Of a stretch of DNA of 64,000 bases, positions 38,771 through 47,802 are shown one piece after another; the stretch's first letter is position 1, and every line of letters starts with the position of its first letter. The stretch is taken from NCBI RefSeq assembly GCF_016702655.1, contig NZ_JADJDO010000005.1, forward strand, positions 62,001-126,000, written 5' to 3'. Source of the DNA: Ideonella sp. Lineage in GTDB: Bacteria > Pseudomonadota > Gammaproteobacteria > Burkholderiales > Burkholderiaceae_C. The position numbers were made by a program, and so were the translations under genes. Below the pieces are notes generated by a model that was given only the letters and a program-made list of their open reading frames with translations, was not told where the DNA came from and searched no databases.

Positions 38771-39564
38771 CGGCACTCGCCGATCCGGCGGCGCGCATCG
38801 CGATCGTGAGCGCGATGCACGAGGAGTTGCGCGCGCTGCTGCCGCTGCTGCGGGACGTCCGGCGCATCGATCGCGCCGGACGTGCCTTCCACTGCGGCAG
38901 CCTGCACGGCCGGCCGGTGGTGCTGGTGCTCTCGGGCATCGGCAAGGTGGCCGCGGGGGCGACCGTGGCGGTGCTGGCGAGCGAATCTGCGCCCGCGGCG
39001 CTGCTCTTCACCGGCGTTGCGGGCGGGCTTGCCGATGGCGTCAGGGTCGGCGACCTGGTGCTCGCGCGCGAGCTGCTGCAGCACGACCTGGACGCCTCGC
39101 CGCTGTTCCCGCGCTACGAGGTGCCGCTGACCGGGCGTTCGCGCTTCGGGGCCGACGGCGCGCTCAGCGACCGCCTTGCCGCGGCCGCGCGGCAGTTGCT
39201 CGCCGACCCGGCACGCGCGATCGGCGCCGATCATCTGGCCGAGTTCGGCATCGCCGCGCCACGCCTGCACGAAGGGCTCGTGGATCAGCGGCGACCGCTT
39301 CGTCGCCAAGGCTGCCGAAAGCAACGCGCTGCGCGCCGCACTGCCCGACGCGCTGGCGGTGGAGATGGAAGGCGCCGCCGTGGCGCAGGTCTGCGCCGAT
39401 TTCGGCCTGCCTTCGCGCTGCTGCGCGTGATCTCGGACCGCGCCGACGACAGCGCGCATGTCGACTTCCTCGCCTTCACGCGCGAGGTCGCGAGCGTGCT
39501 GACGCGGCTCGTCGTCGGTGCGGCGCTGGGCTCAGCCGGCGCCGGGCCGCCCCAAGCCGACTAA
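38767..39564 (+). CDS. mtnN: 5'-methylthioadenosine/S-adenosylhomocysteine nucleosidase, two frameshifts
   Basis: About 265 residues joined. It hydrolyses MTA and SAH to adenine and the thioribose/ribosyl-homocysteine. Motifs are IAIVSAMHEEL at the start, LSGIGKVAAGATVAVL, LLFTGVAGGL, then ISGDRFVAKAAES and VEMEGAAVAQVC with the substrate-binding Glu pair, and LLRVISDRADD with the catalytic Asp. Frames change near 39278 (insertion) and 39411 (deletion). It overlaps the AEC transporter by four bases and is followed by the hairpin array at 39581. Confidence 0.92.
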   Translation: MTALADPAARIAIVSAMHEELRALLPLLRDVRRIDRAGRAFHCGSLHGRPVVLVLSGIGKVAAGATVAVLASESAPAALLFTGVAGGLADGVRVGDLVLARELLQHDLDASPLFPRYEVPLTGRSRFGADGALSDRLAAAARQLLADPARAIGADHLAEFGIAAPRLHEGLVDQRRPLRRQGCRKQRAARRTARRAGGGDGRRRRGAGLRRFRPAFALLRVISDRADDSAHVDFLAFTREVASVLTRLVVGAALGSAGAGPPQAD

Positions 39565-39580
39565 GCGCCTTGCAGGCCGC

Positions 39581-39723
39581 GCCGGGCCAGAGGCCCGGCC
39601 CTTCGCCAGGCACAACCAGTCCCCAGGACTGTTTGTGTCCGGGCTCGGCCCCTCGGGGGCAGCGACAACCGAAGGTTGCGGCGCAGGCTCACATCGCGAA
39701 GCGATGTGAAGGCGCGAAGCGCC
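39581..39723. repeat. Array of six small-loop hairpins
   Basis: Six consecutive inverted repeats, mostly perfect and with three-base loops: GCCGGGCC-AGA-GGCCCGGC (39581-39599); CAGTCC-CCA-GGACTG with an outer CACAA/TTGTG stem (39611-39637); GCCCC-TCG-GGGGC (39648-39660); CAACC-GAA-GGTTG (39666-39678); CACATCGC-GAA-GCGATGTG (39690-39708); GGCGC-GAA-GCGCC (39711-39723). The last two contain GCGAAGC, a known unusually stable DNA mini-hairpin. They fill the gap between convergent mtnN and the gene at 39754, so transcription termination is the simplest role. Confidence 0.9.
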
Positions 39724-39753
39724 GGCCGCAGCCAACGCAGCGAGCTGGGGTCG

Positions 39754-40708
39754 TCACCTCAGCCGACTGAAGCCGCGTCGCTCGGCGTACCAGGGTTCGA
39801 GGCCGGGGTCGCCGAACTGCGCAGCAAGCGCATCGGCCGCGGCGAGCGCGGCCTGCGCCTCATCCACGCTGCCGAGCAGCCGGCAGGCACGCGCCTGCTC
39901 GAGCAGGATGAAGGCGCGATCGACCTGCTCGGCGTGCTCGTTGTCGTTCGCGTCGAGCAGCGCCAGCGCACGCAACGCATGCTCACGCCCCTGCGCCGCG
40001 TCGCCGAGGCCGTTGGCGACGAGCGCGCGCAGGTAGGCCGCGCGCTCGTGGTGGACCCAGTTGCCGGCGCGCAGCCAGAAGCGCTCGGCCAGTTGCGCCG
40101 TCCGTTCGGTGGCCGATCGCAGGCTCGCTTGCGCCAAGTCCTGTGGCGGACGTTCGATCAGGCCGGAGGCGATGTTGTTGGTGCACGCGGCCACCGCCGC
40201 GTCGAGCGGGGTGACGCCGTCCTGCCAGCGCGGCAGCTCGAGTGCCGGCAGGGCCTCGGCGACCGCGTCTGCTGCTGCAACAGAGGCCAGGCCCGGCACC
40301 CGATACATCGCCTGCGTCAGCGCCACCACGTCGTGCGCCTGTTCGGCACTCGCGCCGCTCGCGCCGGCGAGTGCGTCGGTGTGCCGGGAGGCCGCGGCTG
40401 CGTCACCTGCGAGCCCCGCTGCAGCCGCGGCCTGGCGCCACAGCACGACCGGCGCTGCGGCGCCCGCCGCGCCCAGCAGCGGGGCGAACATCGCATCCGC
40501 CTCGCCCCAGGCGCCGAGCTTCGCCCAGCACATGGTTGAGCAGGAAAGCGAGGCTGGGCAGCTGGTCGGCCGGCAGCGCGGCCGGGCTGAGCCTGCGCAG
40601 CAGACCAGCCGCGCGTGCCGGGTCGGCGTCATGGCAGGCATCGGCCTCGTCGAGCCAGGCCTGGGCGTCGTTGTCGTTGTCGCCATCGCGGGCACCTCCG
40701 TCGTGCAC
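39754..40708 (-). CDS. Helical (TPR-like) protein of unknown function, one frameshift
   Basis: About 318 residues joined, almost entirely Ala/Leu-rich helices in pairs (for example HALRALALLDANDNEHAEQV and ARACRLLGSVDEAQAALAAA), typical of tetratricopeptide-like solenoids. The N-terminal part DGDNDNDAQAWLDEADACHD to LAFLLNHVLGE reads in one frame and AKLGAWGEADAMFAPLL onward in another; the break is near 40525. The start is uncertain: GTG at 40708, or an ATG after GGAGGT at 40687-40677 in the other frame. Divergent from rsmE. No signal peptide seen. Confidence 0.65.
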
Positions 40709-40737
40709 ACTGTAGCGAAGCCGCGAACCGACCGCCC

Positions 40738-41468
40738 ATGCCCGCACGCTCCTTCATCGACACGCCACCGTGGCAGGCACCGACCTCGACCTGCCGCCCG
40801 GCGCGGCGCGCCATGCCCAGGTGCTGCGCCTGCAACCGGGCGCCGAGGTCGTGCTCTTCGACGGCCGCGGCGGGGAGTACGCAGCGACGGTCACGAAGAT
40901 GGGCCGCAGCGAGGTCGGCGTGCGCGTCGGCACGCAGCGCGCGGTCGAGCGCGAGCTCGCGCCACCGGTCACGCTTGCGATCGGCATGCCCGCCAACGAG
41001 CGCATGGACACCTCGTCGAGAAGGCGACCGAGCTCGGCGCGGCGGCCATCGTGCCGCTCCATTGCGAGCGCTCGGTGCTCAGGTTGCAGGGCGAGCGGGC
41101 GCACAAGAAGCAGCAGCACTGGCAAGGCGTCGCGATCGCCGCCGCCGAGCAGAGCGGCCGCACCCGCCTGCCGCAGGTGCATGCCGTGAGCTCGCTCCAG
41201 GCCTGGCTGGGGACGCTTGCGCCAGAGCTAGGCGAGGTGCGCTGGCTGCTCGACCCGGGCGACGCGATGCCGCTGGCGCAGGCGATGAACGCGCTGGCCG
41301 GCGCGGCCGGTGTCGTCGTGCTCAGCGGTCCCGAGGGCGGCCTTGGCGCCGCCGAGCGCGCTGGCACTGCGCGCGGGCTTCGTTGCGGTCAAGCTCGGCC
41401 CGCGCGTGCTGCGCGCCGACACGGCACCGCTGGCGGTGCTGGCCTGCCTCGGCGCTTGCGCGCCGTGA
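40738..41468 (+). CDS. rsmE: 16S rRNA (uracil-1498-N3)-methyltransferase, three frameshifts
   Basis: About 244 residues joined, a SPOUT-class enzyme that methylates U1498 of 16S rRNA. The pieces are MPARSFIDTP; AGTDLDLPPGAARHAQVLRL with GMPANERMD; HLVEKATELGAAAIVPLHCE, IAAAEQSGRTRLPQV and VVLSGPEGGLGAAE; and LALRAGFVAVKLGPRVLRAD plus TAPLAVLACLGA. The GPEGG and LGPRVLRAET-type knot motifs are diagnostic. Breaks lie near 40765, 41008 and 41362, each fitting one missing base. Two of three breaks fall in highly conserved motifs, arguing for sequence error. Confidence 0.92.
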
Positions 41469-41510
41469 AGCCCGCGCGGGCTGGCGCTGCGCGGCGTCCA
41501 TCGGCGTCGG

Positions 41511-41565
41511 CTATTGCATTGATAGGCTCAATTGCATTGGCAACGCGATAGCTTCATCCTATACT
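41511..41565 (+). promoter_or_regulatory. Sigma70-type promoter of the rubrerythrin unit with possible OxyR half-sites
   Basis: TTGGCA (41537-41542), a 17-bp spacer and TATACT (41560-41565) make a strong -35/-10 pair, followed by rubrerythrin at 41606. The region also holds CTAT-N7-ATAG (41511-41525) and ATAG-N7-CTAT (41548-41562), the half-site pattern bound by OxyR, although the distance between the two pairs is not canonical. Peroxide control of rubrerythrin would be logical. Confidence 0.55.
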
Positions 41566-41605
41566 TCTCTTCATCGCGGCGGTTGCCGCATTGACTGAGA
41601 GCACG

Positions 41606-42092
41606 ATGTCCAACCCTTTCACAACCCGGAGTCGGTGACCATCAAGAACCTCGAATCGGCGTTCGCCGGCGAATCGATGGCGCACATCAAGTACCGCTAC
41701 TTCGCCAGGCTGTGCCGCGCGATGGGCGACGAGGCGACGGCCGCGGTGTTCGAGGCCACCGCCGAGCAGGAACTGTTGCACGCCTTCGGCCACGCCGACC
41801 TGCTGTTCCCGAAGGCGAACATGACGCCCGCCAAGGCGCTGCAGTTCGCGATCGAGGGCGAGACCTACGAGTACACCAGATGTACCCGAGCTTTCCGCAA
41901 CGCCGCCGTGGCCGAAGGCCGCGCCGACGCGGTGGCGGAGATCGACGAGCAGATCGCCGAGTCGAAGGAGCACGCCGAGGCATTCAAGGCCGTGCTCGAG
42001 AAGGCTCCTCGAAGCGCTTTGCCGCGCTCGCCAAGGTCGAGGAGCGGCACGCCAACAACTACCAGGCCGTTCTCGACAAGCTGGCTGCCTGA
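41606..42092 (+). CDS. Rubrerythrin, several frameshifts
   Basis: Joined length about 163 residues of the short rubrerythrin type, a di-iron four-helix ferritin-like peroxidase. The ATG at 41606 gives MSNPF and the frame breaks near 41625; the main frame reads VTIKNLESAFAGESMAHIKY, EATAEQELLHAFGH and AIEGETYEYT, containing the E-x6-Y and E-x2-H iron ligands. Between 41880 and 41905 a deletion and a compensating insertion garble QMYPSF. After another break near 42005 it ends RFAALAKVEERHANNYQAVL. Four indels in under 500 bp is extreme. It uses the rubredoxin and reductase genes downstream as electron source. Confidence 0.9.
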
Positions 42093-42125
42093 TCCGACCC
42101 ACCGAACCCCAGGAGAATCCATTCC

Positions 42126-42298
42126 ATGAAGACCTACCAATGCATTGTTTGCGGCTTCGTCTACGACGAGGCCAAGGGCCTTCCCGCCGAGGGCATCGCC
42201 CCGGGCACGCGCTGGAGCGACATCCCCGAGGACTGGAGTGCCCCGACTGCGGTGTCGCCAAGGCCGACTTCGAGATGGTCGAGGTCCAGGCCGCGTGA
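42126..42298 (+). CDS. Rubredoxin, one frameshift
   Basis: 56 residues joined. The two iron-binding Cys-x2-Cys knuckles are present: YQCIVCGFVYDEAKG and, after restoring one base near 42236 (GACTGGAGTG), ECPDCGVAKADFEMVEV. Rubredoxin carries one electron from the reductase encoded next to rubrerythrin. AGGAG is found about 12 bp before the ATG. Its TGA overlaps the next ATG (ATGA type), so the reductase is translationally coupled. Confidence 0.93.
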
Positions 42299-43500
42299 TG
42301 ACGAACGCAACGAGCGGCAAGGCGCTGCCGGTCGTCATCGTCGGCAGCGGCCTCGCCGGCTACACCGTCGCGCGCGAGTTGCGCAAGCTCGACAAGCAGG
42401 TGCCGCTCGTCGTGGTGAGCCGCGACCACGCGGGCTTCTACCCAAGCCGATGCTGTCGAACGCGCTCGCCGGCGGCAAGACCGCGGCGACGCTGGTGATG
42501 AAGCCGGCCGGCACGATGGCCGCGGAATTGCAGGCGAACGTTCGCGCGCATTGCGAACTGCGCGCCATCGACGCCGAAGCGCGCACGGTCACGCTCGCCG
42601 ACGGCGAGACGATCGCTTGTCGCGACCTCGTGCTCGCGCTCGGTGCCGACGCGATCCGCATCCCGCTCGGGGGCGACGGCGCGCAAGAAGGCGTGCTGTC
42701 GGTCAACGACCTCGACGACTACGCGCGCTTTGCCGAGCGGCTGCAAGGCGTGAAGTCCGTCGCCATCCTCGGCGGCGGGCTGATCGGCTGCGAGTTCGCC
42801 AACGACCTGCTCGCGCGCGGCGTTGCTCCGACCGTGATCGACCCCGCACCGGGGCCGCTGTCGCGCCTGCTGCCGCCGGAGGCGGGGGCCCTGCTGCGCC
42901 AGCGCCTCGAAGCCGCGGGCGTGACCTTTCGCTTCGGCGTGGCCGCAACCCGCATCGACCGTGCGGCCAGCGGCGTCGTGCTCACGCTCGACGACGGCAG
43001 CCAACAAGCCGCCGACCTCGTGCTGTCGGCGATCGGCCTGCGCCCGCGCACCGGCCTCGCCCGCGCGGCCGGTCTCGCGGTCAAGCGCGGCATCGTCGTC
43101 GATCGCAGGCTCGCAACGTCGGCGGCCCATGTCTACGCGGTCGGCGACTGTGCCGAGGTCGCGGGCCACACGCCGCCCTACGTGATGCCGATCATGCAGC
43201 AGGCGCGCGCGCTCGCCGCCACGCTCGCCGGCACGCCGACCGAAGTGGCCTACCCGGCGATGCCGGTCGTCGTCAAGACGCCGGCCTGCCCGACCGTGGT
43301 CTGCCCGCCGCCGATCGATGCCCAGGGCAAATGGACGGTCGAGTCGGACGGCGAATCGCTCCACGCGCGCTTTGCCGCCGCGGACGGCAGCCTGCTCGGC
43401 TTTGCCCTGATGGGCAGCGCCACGTCGCAGCGCCAGGCGCTCGCGGCGCAGGTGCCGGGCTACCTGAAGCGGCGGCGGGCGCGGGCCGCCGGGCGCGCGG
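42298..43500 (+). CDS. FAD-dependent rubredoxin reductase, frameshifted, 3' end uncertain
   Basis: About 400 residues of the pyridine-nucleotide-disulphide oxidoreductase type. N-terminal FAD fingerprint VVIVGSGLAGYTVARELR; after a break near 42446 (one C missing in CCCAAGCCG) it reads SKPMLSNALAGGKTAATL; NAD(P) fingerprint SVAILGGGLIGCEFANDLL; and the FAD site HVYAVGDCAEV. It reduces rubredoxin with NADH. The open frame runs on to 43994, antisense to priA, which is implausible; the true stop is probably near 43465-43510 and hidden by another indel. Its neighbours rubredoxin and rubrerythrin support the substrate call. Confidence 0.85.
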
Positions 43501-43503
43501 GGC

Positions 43504-45590
43504 TCAAATCGCCAGCGGGTCGACATCCACCGCCCAGCGCAGGATGCGCAGGTCGGCAGCGCGCCGCGCGCTGCGCAGCGCATGCAGTTGCGGCAGCCAG
43601 GCCGCGAGCATGCGCTGCAGCGCGGCGCGCGACGGCGATTCGATCAGCATCTGCATGCGCCAGGCATCGGCAACGCGGGCGATGCTCGCGGGCACCGGCG
43701 GGTAGACGCTCACCGCGTCGCTGCCGGCCAGATCGGCCGCGAGTTCGGCCGCGGCTTGCAGGAAACCGCGCGCCGACTCGGCACTGCGCGCCTCGGCACG
43801 CAACAGCGCCAGGTGGGCGAAGGGCGGCAGGCCGGCCATGCGGCGCTCGGCAAGCTGGCTCGCCGCGAAGGCGGCGAAGTCGTGCCGCAGCAGCGCCGCG
43901 TAGAGCGGATGCTGCGGGTGCCAGGTCTGGATCCACATCTCGCTGCGTGCGGCGTGCTGGGCGTCGCGGCCGGCCCGCCCTGCCGCCTGCATGAGGAGCG
44001 CGAACAGGCGCTCGGGCGCGCGAAAGTCGCTCGAGAAGAGCGCGCTGTCGGGGTTGACCGCGGCGACGAGCGTGATGCGGCGAAAGTCGTGCCCTTGGCG
44101 ATCATCTGGGTGCCGACGAGGATGTCGACCTCGCCCGCGTGCACTGCGCCCAGGCGCGCCTGCAACGCGCCCTTGGCGCGCGTGCTGTCCGCGTCGATGC
44201 GCGCCACGCGCGCCCCGGGCAGCAGCAGCGCGATCTGCTCCTCGAGGCGCTCGGTGCCGCGGCCGATGCCGGCAATGTCGAGGTTGCCGCAATCGGGGCA
44301 GGCGCGCGGCACCGGCTGCGCGAGGCCGCAGTGGTGGCAGCGCAGCGTGCGGTCGAGCTTGTGGAACACGCGCCACGCGCTGCAATGCGGGCAGGCGCTC
44401 TTCCAGCCGCAGGCGGCGCAATGCAGCACCGGCGCGTAGCCGCGCCGGTTGAGAAAGACGAGGCTCTGCTCGCCGCGCGCAAGCCGCTGCTGCAGCGCCT
44501 CGACCAGCGGCGGCGAGAGCGCCTGCGGCGCGCTGCCTGCGGCGTTCGCCTTGTGGCGGTTCATGTCGATCAGCCGCACGGCGGGCAGCTCGCCGCCGCC
44601 AATGCGCTCCGGCATCGCGAGCCGCCGATAGCGGCCCTGTTCGGCACGCTGCCAGCTCTCGAGCGACGGCGTGGCCGAACCGAGAATCACGAGCGCACCC
44701 TCTAGACGGCCGCGGTAGACCGCGAGGTCGCGCGCCGAGTAGCGTGCGCCTTCCTGCTGCTTGTACGACGGGTCGTGCTCCTCGTCGACGACGATCAGTC
44801 CAAGCCGCGGCAGCGAGGCAAACACAGCCAGTCGCGTGCCGAGCACGAGGTCAGCGAGGCCGAGGTGCGCGGCGAGCCAGTTGCGCAGCCGCTGCGCCGG
44901 CGTGAGCGCGCTGTGCAGCGAGACGATGCGCCGCGGCGCGGGCCCGGCGCCGAAGCGCTGCGCGAAGCGGGCCTCGAGCTGCGGCGTCAGGTTGATCTCG
45001 GGCACCAGCACCAGCGCCTGGCGGCCCGCTGCCAGCGCCTCTTCGGCAGCCCGCAGGTAGACCTCGGTCTTGCCGCTGCCCGTCGCCCCGTGCAGCAGCA
45101 CGGCGGGCCGTGCGTCAGATTGCGCGAGCGCGGCAAGTTCGGCCAGTACGGCGGCCTGTTCGCCACTCGGCGGCGGGGTTTCGGCCGGCGCACTGCCGGG
45201 CGCGACGGTGAGGAAGGCCTTGTGCAGGCGATCGATGCGGCGCTGCAAGCGGGTGTCGTCGAGCCGGCGCAACTCGGGCGGCAGCACCGCCAGCGCGACC
45301 TCGCCCACGCTGCGCTGGTAGTAGGACGCGGCGAAACCGACCAGTTCGCACCAGGCGGCCGAGAGCGGCGGCAGGCACGCGAGGACTTCGCCGATGGCGC
45401 GCGGTTCGGCGTCGAAAGCGGCGCCAGCGCCGCCCGGCCAGACGATGCCGGGCACGTCACGCTTGCCCAGCGGCACACGCACCAGCGTTCCGGGCGCGAG
45501 CGGGCACTCACTGGCGTAGTCCAGCGCAGCGGCGAGGCCGCTGTGCTGCGGGGCCTCGACCGCCACCCTGACGCGCACCGGCTCAGCCAT
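43504..45590 (-). CDS. priA: Primosomal replication protein N' (PriA helicase), one frameshift
   Basis: About 695 residues. It reloads the replisome at stalled forks. An N-terminal DNA-binding domain (VRVAVEAPQHSGLAAALDYA) leads to the helicase core with Walker A GATGSGKTEVYLRA, VVDEEHDPSYKQQEG, GSATPSLESW, a zinc-binding Cys cluster (HCAACGWKSACPHC...CPDCG) and QMIAKGHDF. The frame breaks inside this last motif near 44095, where one base of GGGC is missing; the remainder AAVNPDSALFSSDFRAPERL to DPLAI ends at 43504. The start MAEPVRV at 45590 is normal. Confidence 0.94.
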
Positions 45591-45975
45591 ATACAGGCTG
45601 GACAGAGTTACGCGCCAAAGCTCCGCACTTGTTCAAAGAACGCCCCTAAGTTGATGATTCCAAAGCGTTTTCAAACCTGTCCACGCGCACTGTGGATAAC
45701 TTTGTGGGAAACCTGCGGTCTGGAACGACAAAGCCTTGATTCATGGGCCCTGGCGCTGGGTTGCGCAGTTTCGCAGCAACCGGAGCCACTTCAATGAAAT
45801 CAATCACTTAGACGAATCTGGTCGGAATCGACTGCTGCGACGCCGCAATGCGAACGCGGCGCAGCCACCGCCCGCATGGGGATAAGTCACGTGTCGGTGG
45901 GCCGAATTGGCAGATTTCGATTGTCAATTGCGCTGCCCGGGCAATCGGGAAAACACCGGTTGTCGCTGCGACGAT
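45591..45975. promoter_or_regulatory. Gene-free gap upstream of priA with a DnaA-box-like element
   Basis: This 385-bp region lies downstream of hemE and upstream of priA. It is less GC-rich than the surroundings. It contains a perfect DnaA box, TGTGGATAA (45691-45699), and a one-mismatch copy, TGGGGATAA (45877-45885). Nothing else coding is seen. The boxes might regulate priA. Two boxes are too few to call an origin. Confidence 0.5.
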
Positions 45976-47055
45976 TCAGGTGCTTTGTCGCTGGCGCCGG
46001 GACTGCGAATGGACCGCCTCGACGAGTGCGGCCACGCTTTCGGGCGGCGTGTGTTGGCTGATGCCGTGACCGAGGTTGAAGATGTGGCCGCTGCCCGCGC
46101 CGTGCGTGCCGTAGCTGGCCAGGACCTTTCCCGCTTCGGCAGCGATCACCTCCGGAGGCGCGAAAAGCACATTCGGATCGAGGTTGCCCTGCAGCGCAAT
46201 GCCGGGCCCGACCTGCGCGCGCGCGGCGCCGAGGTTGACGGTCCAGTCGAGGCCGATCACGTCCGGCCGCAGCCCGGCGATGTCGGCCAGCCACGGCCCA
46301 CCCCCCTTGGTGAACACGATGCGCGGCACGCGCTCGCCCGCGTGCTCGGTGCGCACCTGTTCCAGCACGCGCCGCGTGTAGGCGAGGCTGAACTGCTGGA
46401 AGGCGCCATCGGCCAGCACGCCGCCCCAACTGTCGAAGATCATTACCGCCTGCGCGCCGGCGTCGATCTGCGCGTTCAGGTATTGCGCCACCGCATCGGC
46501 GGTGACGGCGAGCATGCGATGCATCAGGTCGGGACGACGATAGAGCAGCGTCTTGACGAGGCGGTAGTCGTCGGAGCCCGCCCCCTCGACCATGTAGCAG
46601 GCCAGGGTCCATGGGCTGCCCGCAAAGCCGATCAGCGGCACGCGCCCGGCGAGCGCCTTGCGGATGCTGGCGACCGCGTCGAACACATAGCGCAGGCGCG
46701 CCATGTCGGGCACCGCGAGGCGCGCCACCGCGGCCTCGTCGCGCACCGGGTGCGCGAAGCGCGGGCCCTCGCCGGTGGCGAAGCTCAAGCCGAGCCCCAT
46801 CGCATCGGGCACGGTCAGGATGTCGGAAAACAGGATCGCCGCATCGAGCGCAAAGCGCTCCAGCGGCTGCAGCGTGACCTCGGTCGCGAAGTCGGTGTTC
46901 GTGGCCAACCCCATGAAGCTGCCGGCCCGATCGCGCGTGGCGCGGTATTCGGGCAGGTAGCGCCCGGCCTGGCGCATCAGCCAGACCGGCGTGTAGTCGG
47001 TCGGCTGGCACAGGCAGGCGCGGAGAAAGGTGTCGTTCTGCAGTTTGGCGCTCAT
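45976..47055 (-). CDS. hemE: Uroporphyrinogen decarboxylase
   Basis: 359 residues. It removes four carboxyl groups from uroporphyrinogen III to yield coproporphyrinogen III in haem synthesis. Signatures are WLMRQAGRYLPEY at the N-terminus, ILFSDILTVPDAMG (with the catalytic Asp), GFAGSPWTLACYMVEG, IFDSWGG and GLDWTVNL, ending GHGISQHTPPESV. The ATG at 47055 precedes the conserved N-terminus; the frame open to 47304 is not needed. Frames are clean from here to the right edge. Confidence 0.97.
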   Translation of the reverse strand: MSAKLQNDTFLRACLCQPTDYTPVWLMRQAGRYLPEYRATRDRAGSFMGLATNTDFATEVTLQPLERFALDAAILFSDILTVPDAMGLGLSFATGEGPRFAHPVRDEAAVARLAVPDMARLRYVFDAVASIRKALAGRVPLIGFAGSPWTLACYMVEGAGSDDYRLVKTLLYRRPDLMHRMLAVTADAVAQYLNAQIDAGAQAVMIFDSWGGVLADGAFQQFSLAYTRRVLEQVRTEHAGERVPRIVFTKGGGPWLADIAGLRPDVIGLDWTVNLGAARAQVGPGIALQGNLDPNVLFAPPEVIAAEAGKVLASYGTHGAGSGHIFNLGHGISQHTPPESVAALVEAVHSQSRRQRQST

Positions 47056-47175
47056 CGCAGGATTGTCGCAAACGCGCACTGGCCGGCGCCGCATAATGAG
47101 CGCCCCCTGGAGAGCGCTTGAACGCAGCGCGCGGCACCCCATCTGCGCTCCACATCGACTGAAGGAACTGCTGCC

Positions 47176-47784
47176 ATGTCCCGTCGCTTCCGTCTCTGGC
47201 TGCTCGCCCTCGCTGCCGCGCTCTCGCTCAGCGGCTGCGGCTACAACGAATTCCAGCGCCTCGACGAACAGGTCAAGGCGTCGTGGTCGGAAGTGCTCAA
47301 CCAATACCAGCGTCGCGCCGACCTGATTCCCAACATCGTCGCCACCGTCAAGGGCGAGGCCGGATTCGAGCAGGACACGCTGACCAAGGTCGTCGAGGCG
47401 CGCGCGCGCGCGACCAGCATCAACGCGACGCCCGAGCTCGTCAACGACCCGCAGGCGTTCGCCAGGTTCCAGCAGGCGCAGGGCGAGCTGACCGGTGCGC
47501 TCTCAAGGCTGATGGTGGTCGTCGAGCAGTACCCGCAGCTCAAGGCCAACGCTGCCTTCCAGGATCTGCGCGTGCAACTCGAAGGCACCGAGAACCGGAT
47601 CACGGTCGCGCGCAACCGCTACATCAAGACGGTCGCCGAGTACAACGTGCTTGCGCGCAGCTTTCCGACCAACCTGACGGCGATGGTGTTCAGCTACGAA
47701 CCCAAGCCGAGCTTCACGGTTGCCAACGAGGCCCAGATCTCGGCGCCGCCGGTGGTGAGCTTCGACAAGCCGGCGTCGAAGTAG
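47176..47784 (+). CDS. lemA: LemA family lipoprotein
   Basis: 202 residues. A signal with lipobox LSGC (Cys at 21) is followed by the LemA helical domain with YNEFQRLDEQVKASWSEVLN, QRRADLIPNIVATVKG and ENRITVARNRYIKTVAEYN. LemA proteins are membrane-attached helical bundles of unknown role. They usually stand with TPM-domain genes, as here, in a three-gene set. The promoter region is shared divergently with hemE across 120 bp. Confidence 0.94.
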   Translation: MSRRFRLWLLALAAALSLSGCGYNEFQRLDEQVKASWSEVLNQYQRRADLIPNIVATVKGEAGFEQDTLTKVVEARARATSINATPELVNDPQAFARFQQAQGELTGALSRLMVVVEQYPQLKANAAFQDLRVQLEGTENRITVARNRYIKTVAEYNVLARSFPTNLTAMVFSYEPKPSFTVANEAQISAPPVVSFDKPASK

Positions 47785-47802
47785 GCGCCTTTGCATCCGG
47801 CC

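Noticed and set aside
42298..43994. Rubredoxin reductase extending to 43994
   Set aside because: The last 490 bp would be antisense to conserved priA, and the translation there is Arg/Ala-rich shadow; an indel near 43500 probably hides the stop.
45591..45975. Chromosomal origin of replication
   Set aside because: Only one perfect and one imperfect DnaA box and no dnaA/dnaN/gyrB genes or clear AT-rich unwinding element; kept as a regulatory note only.
47092..47097. CATAAT as -10 of lemA
   Set aside because: No -35 at an acceptable distance; the nearest TTGTCG is 23 bp away.
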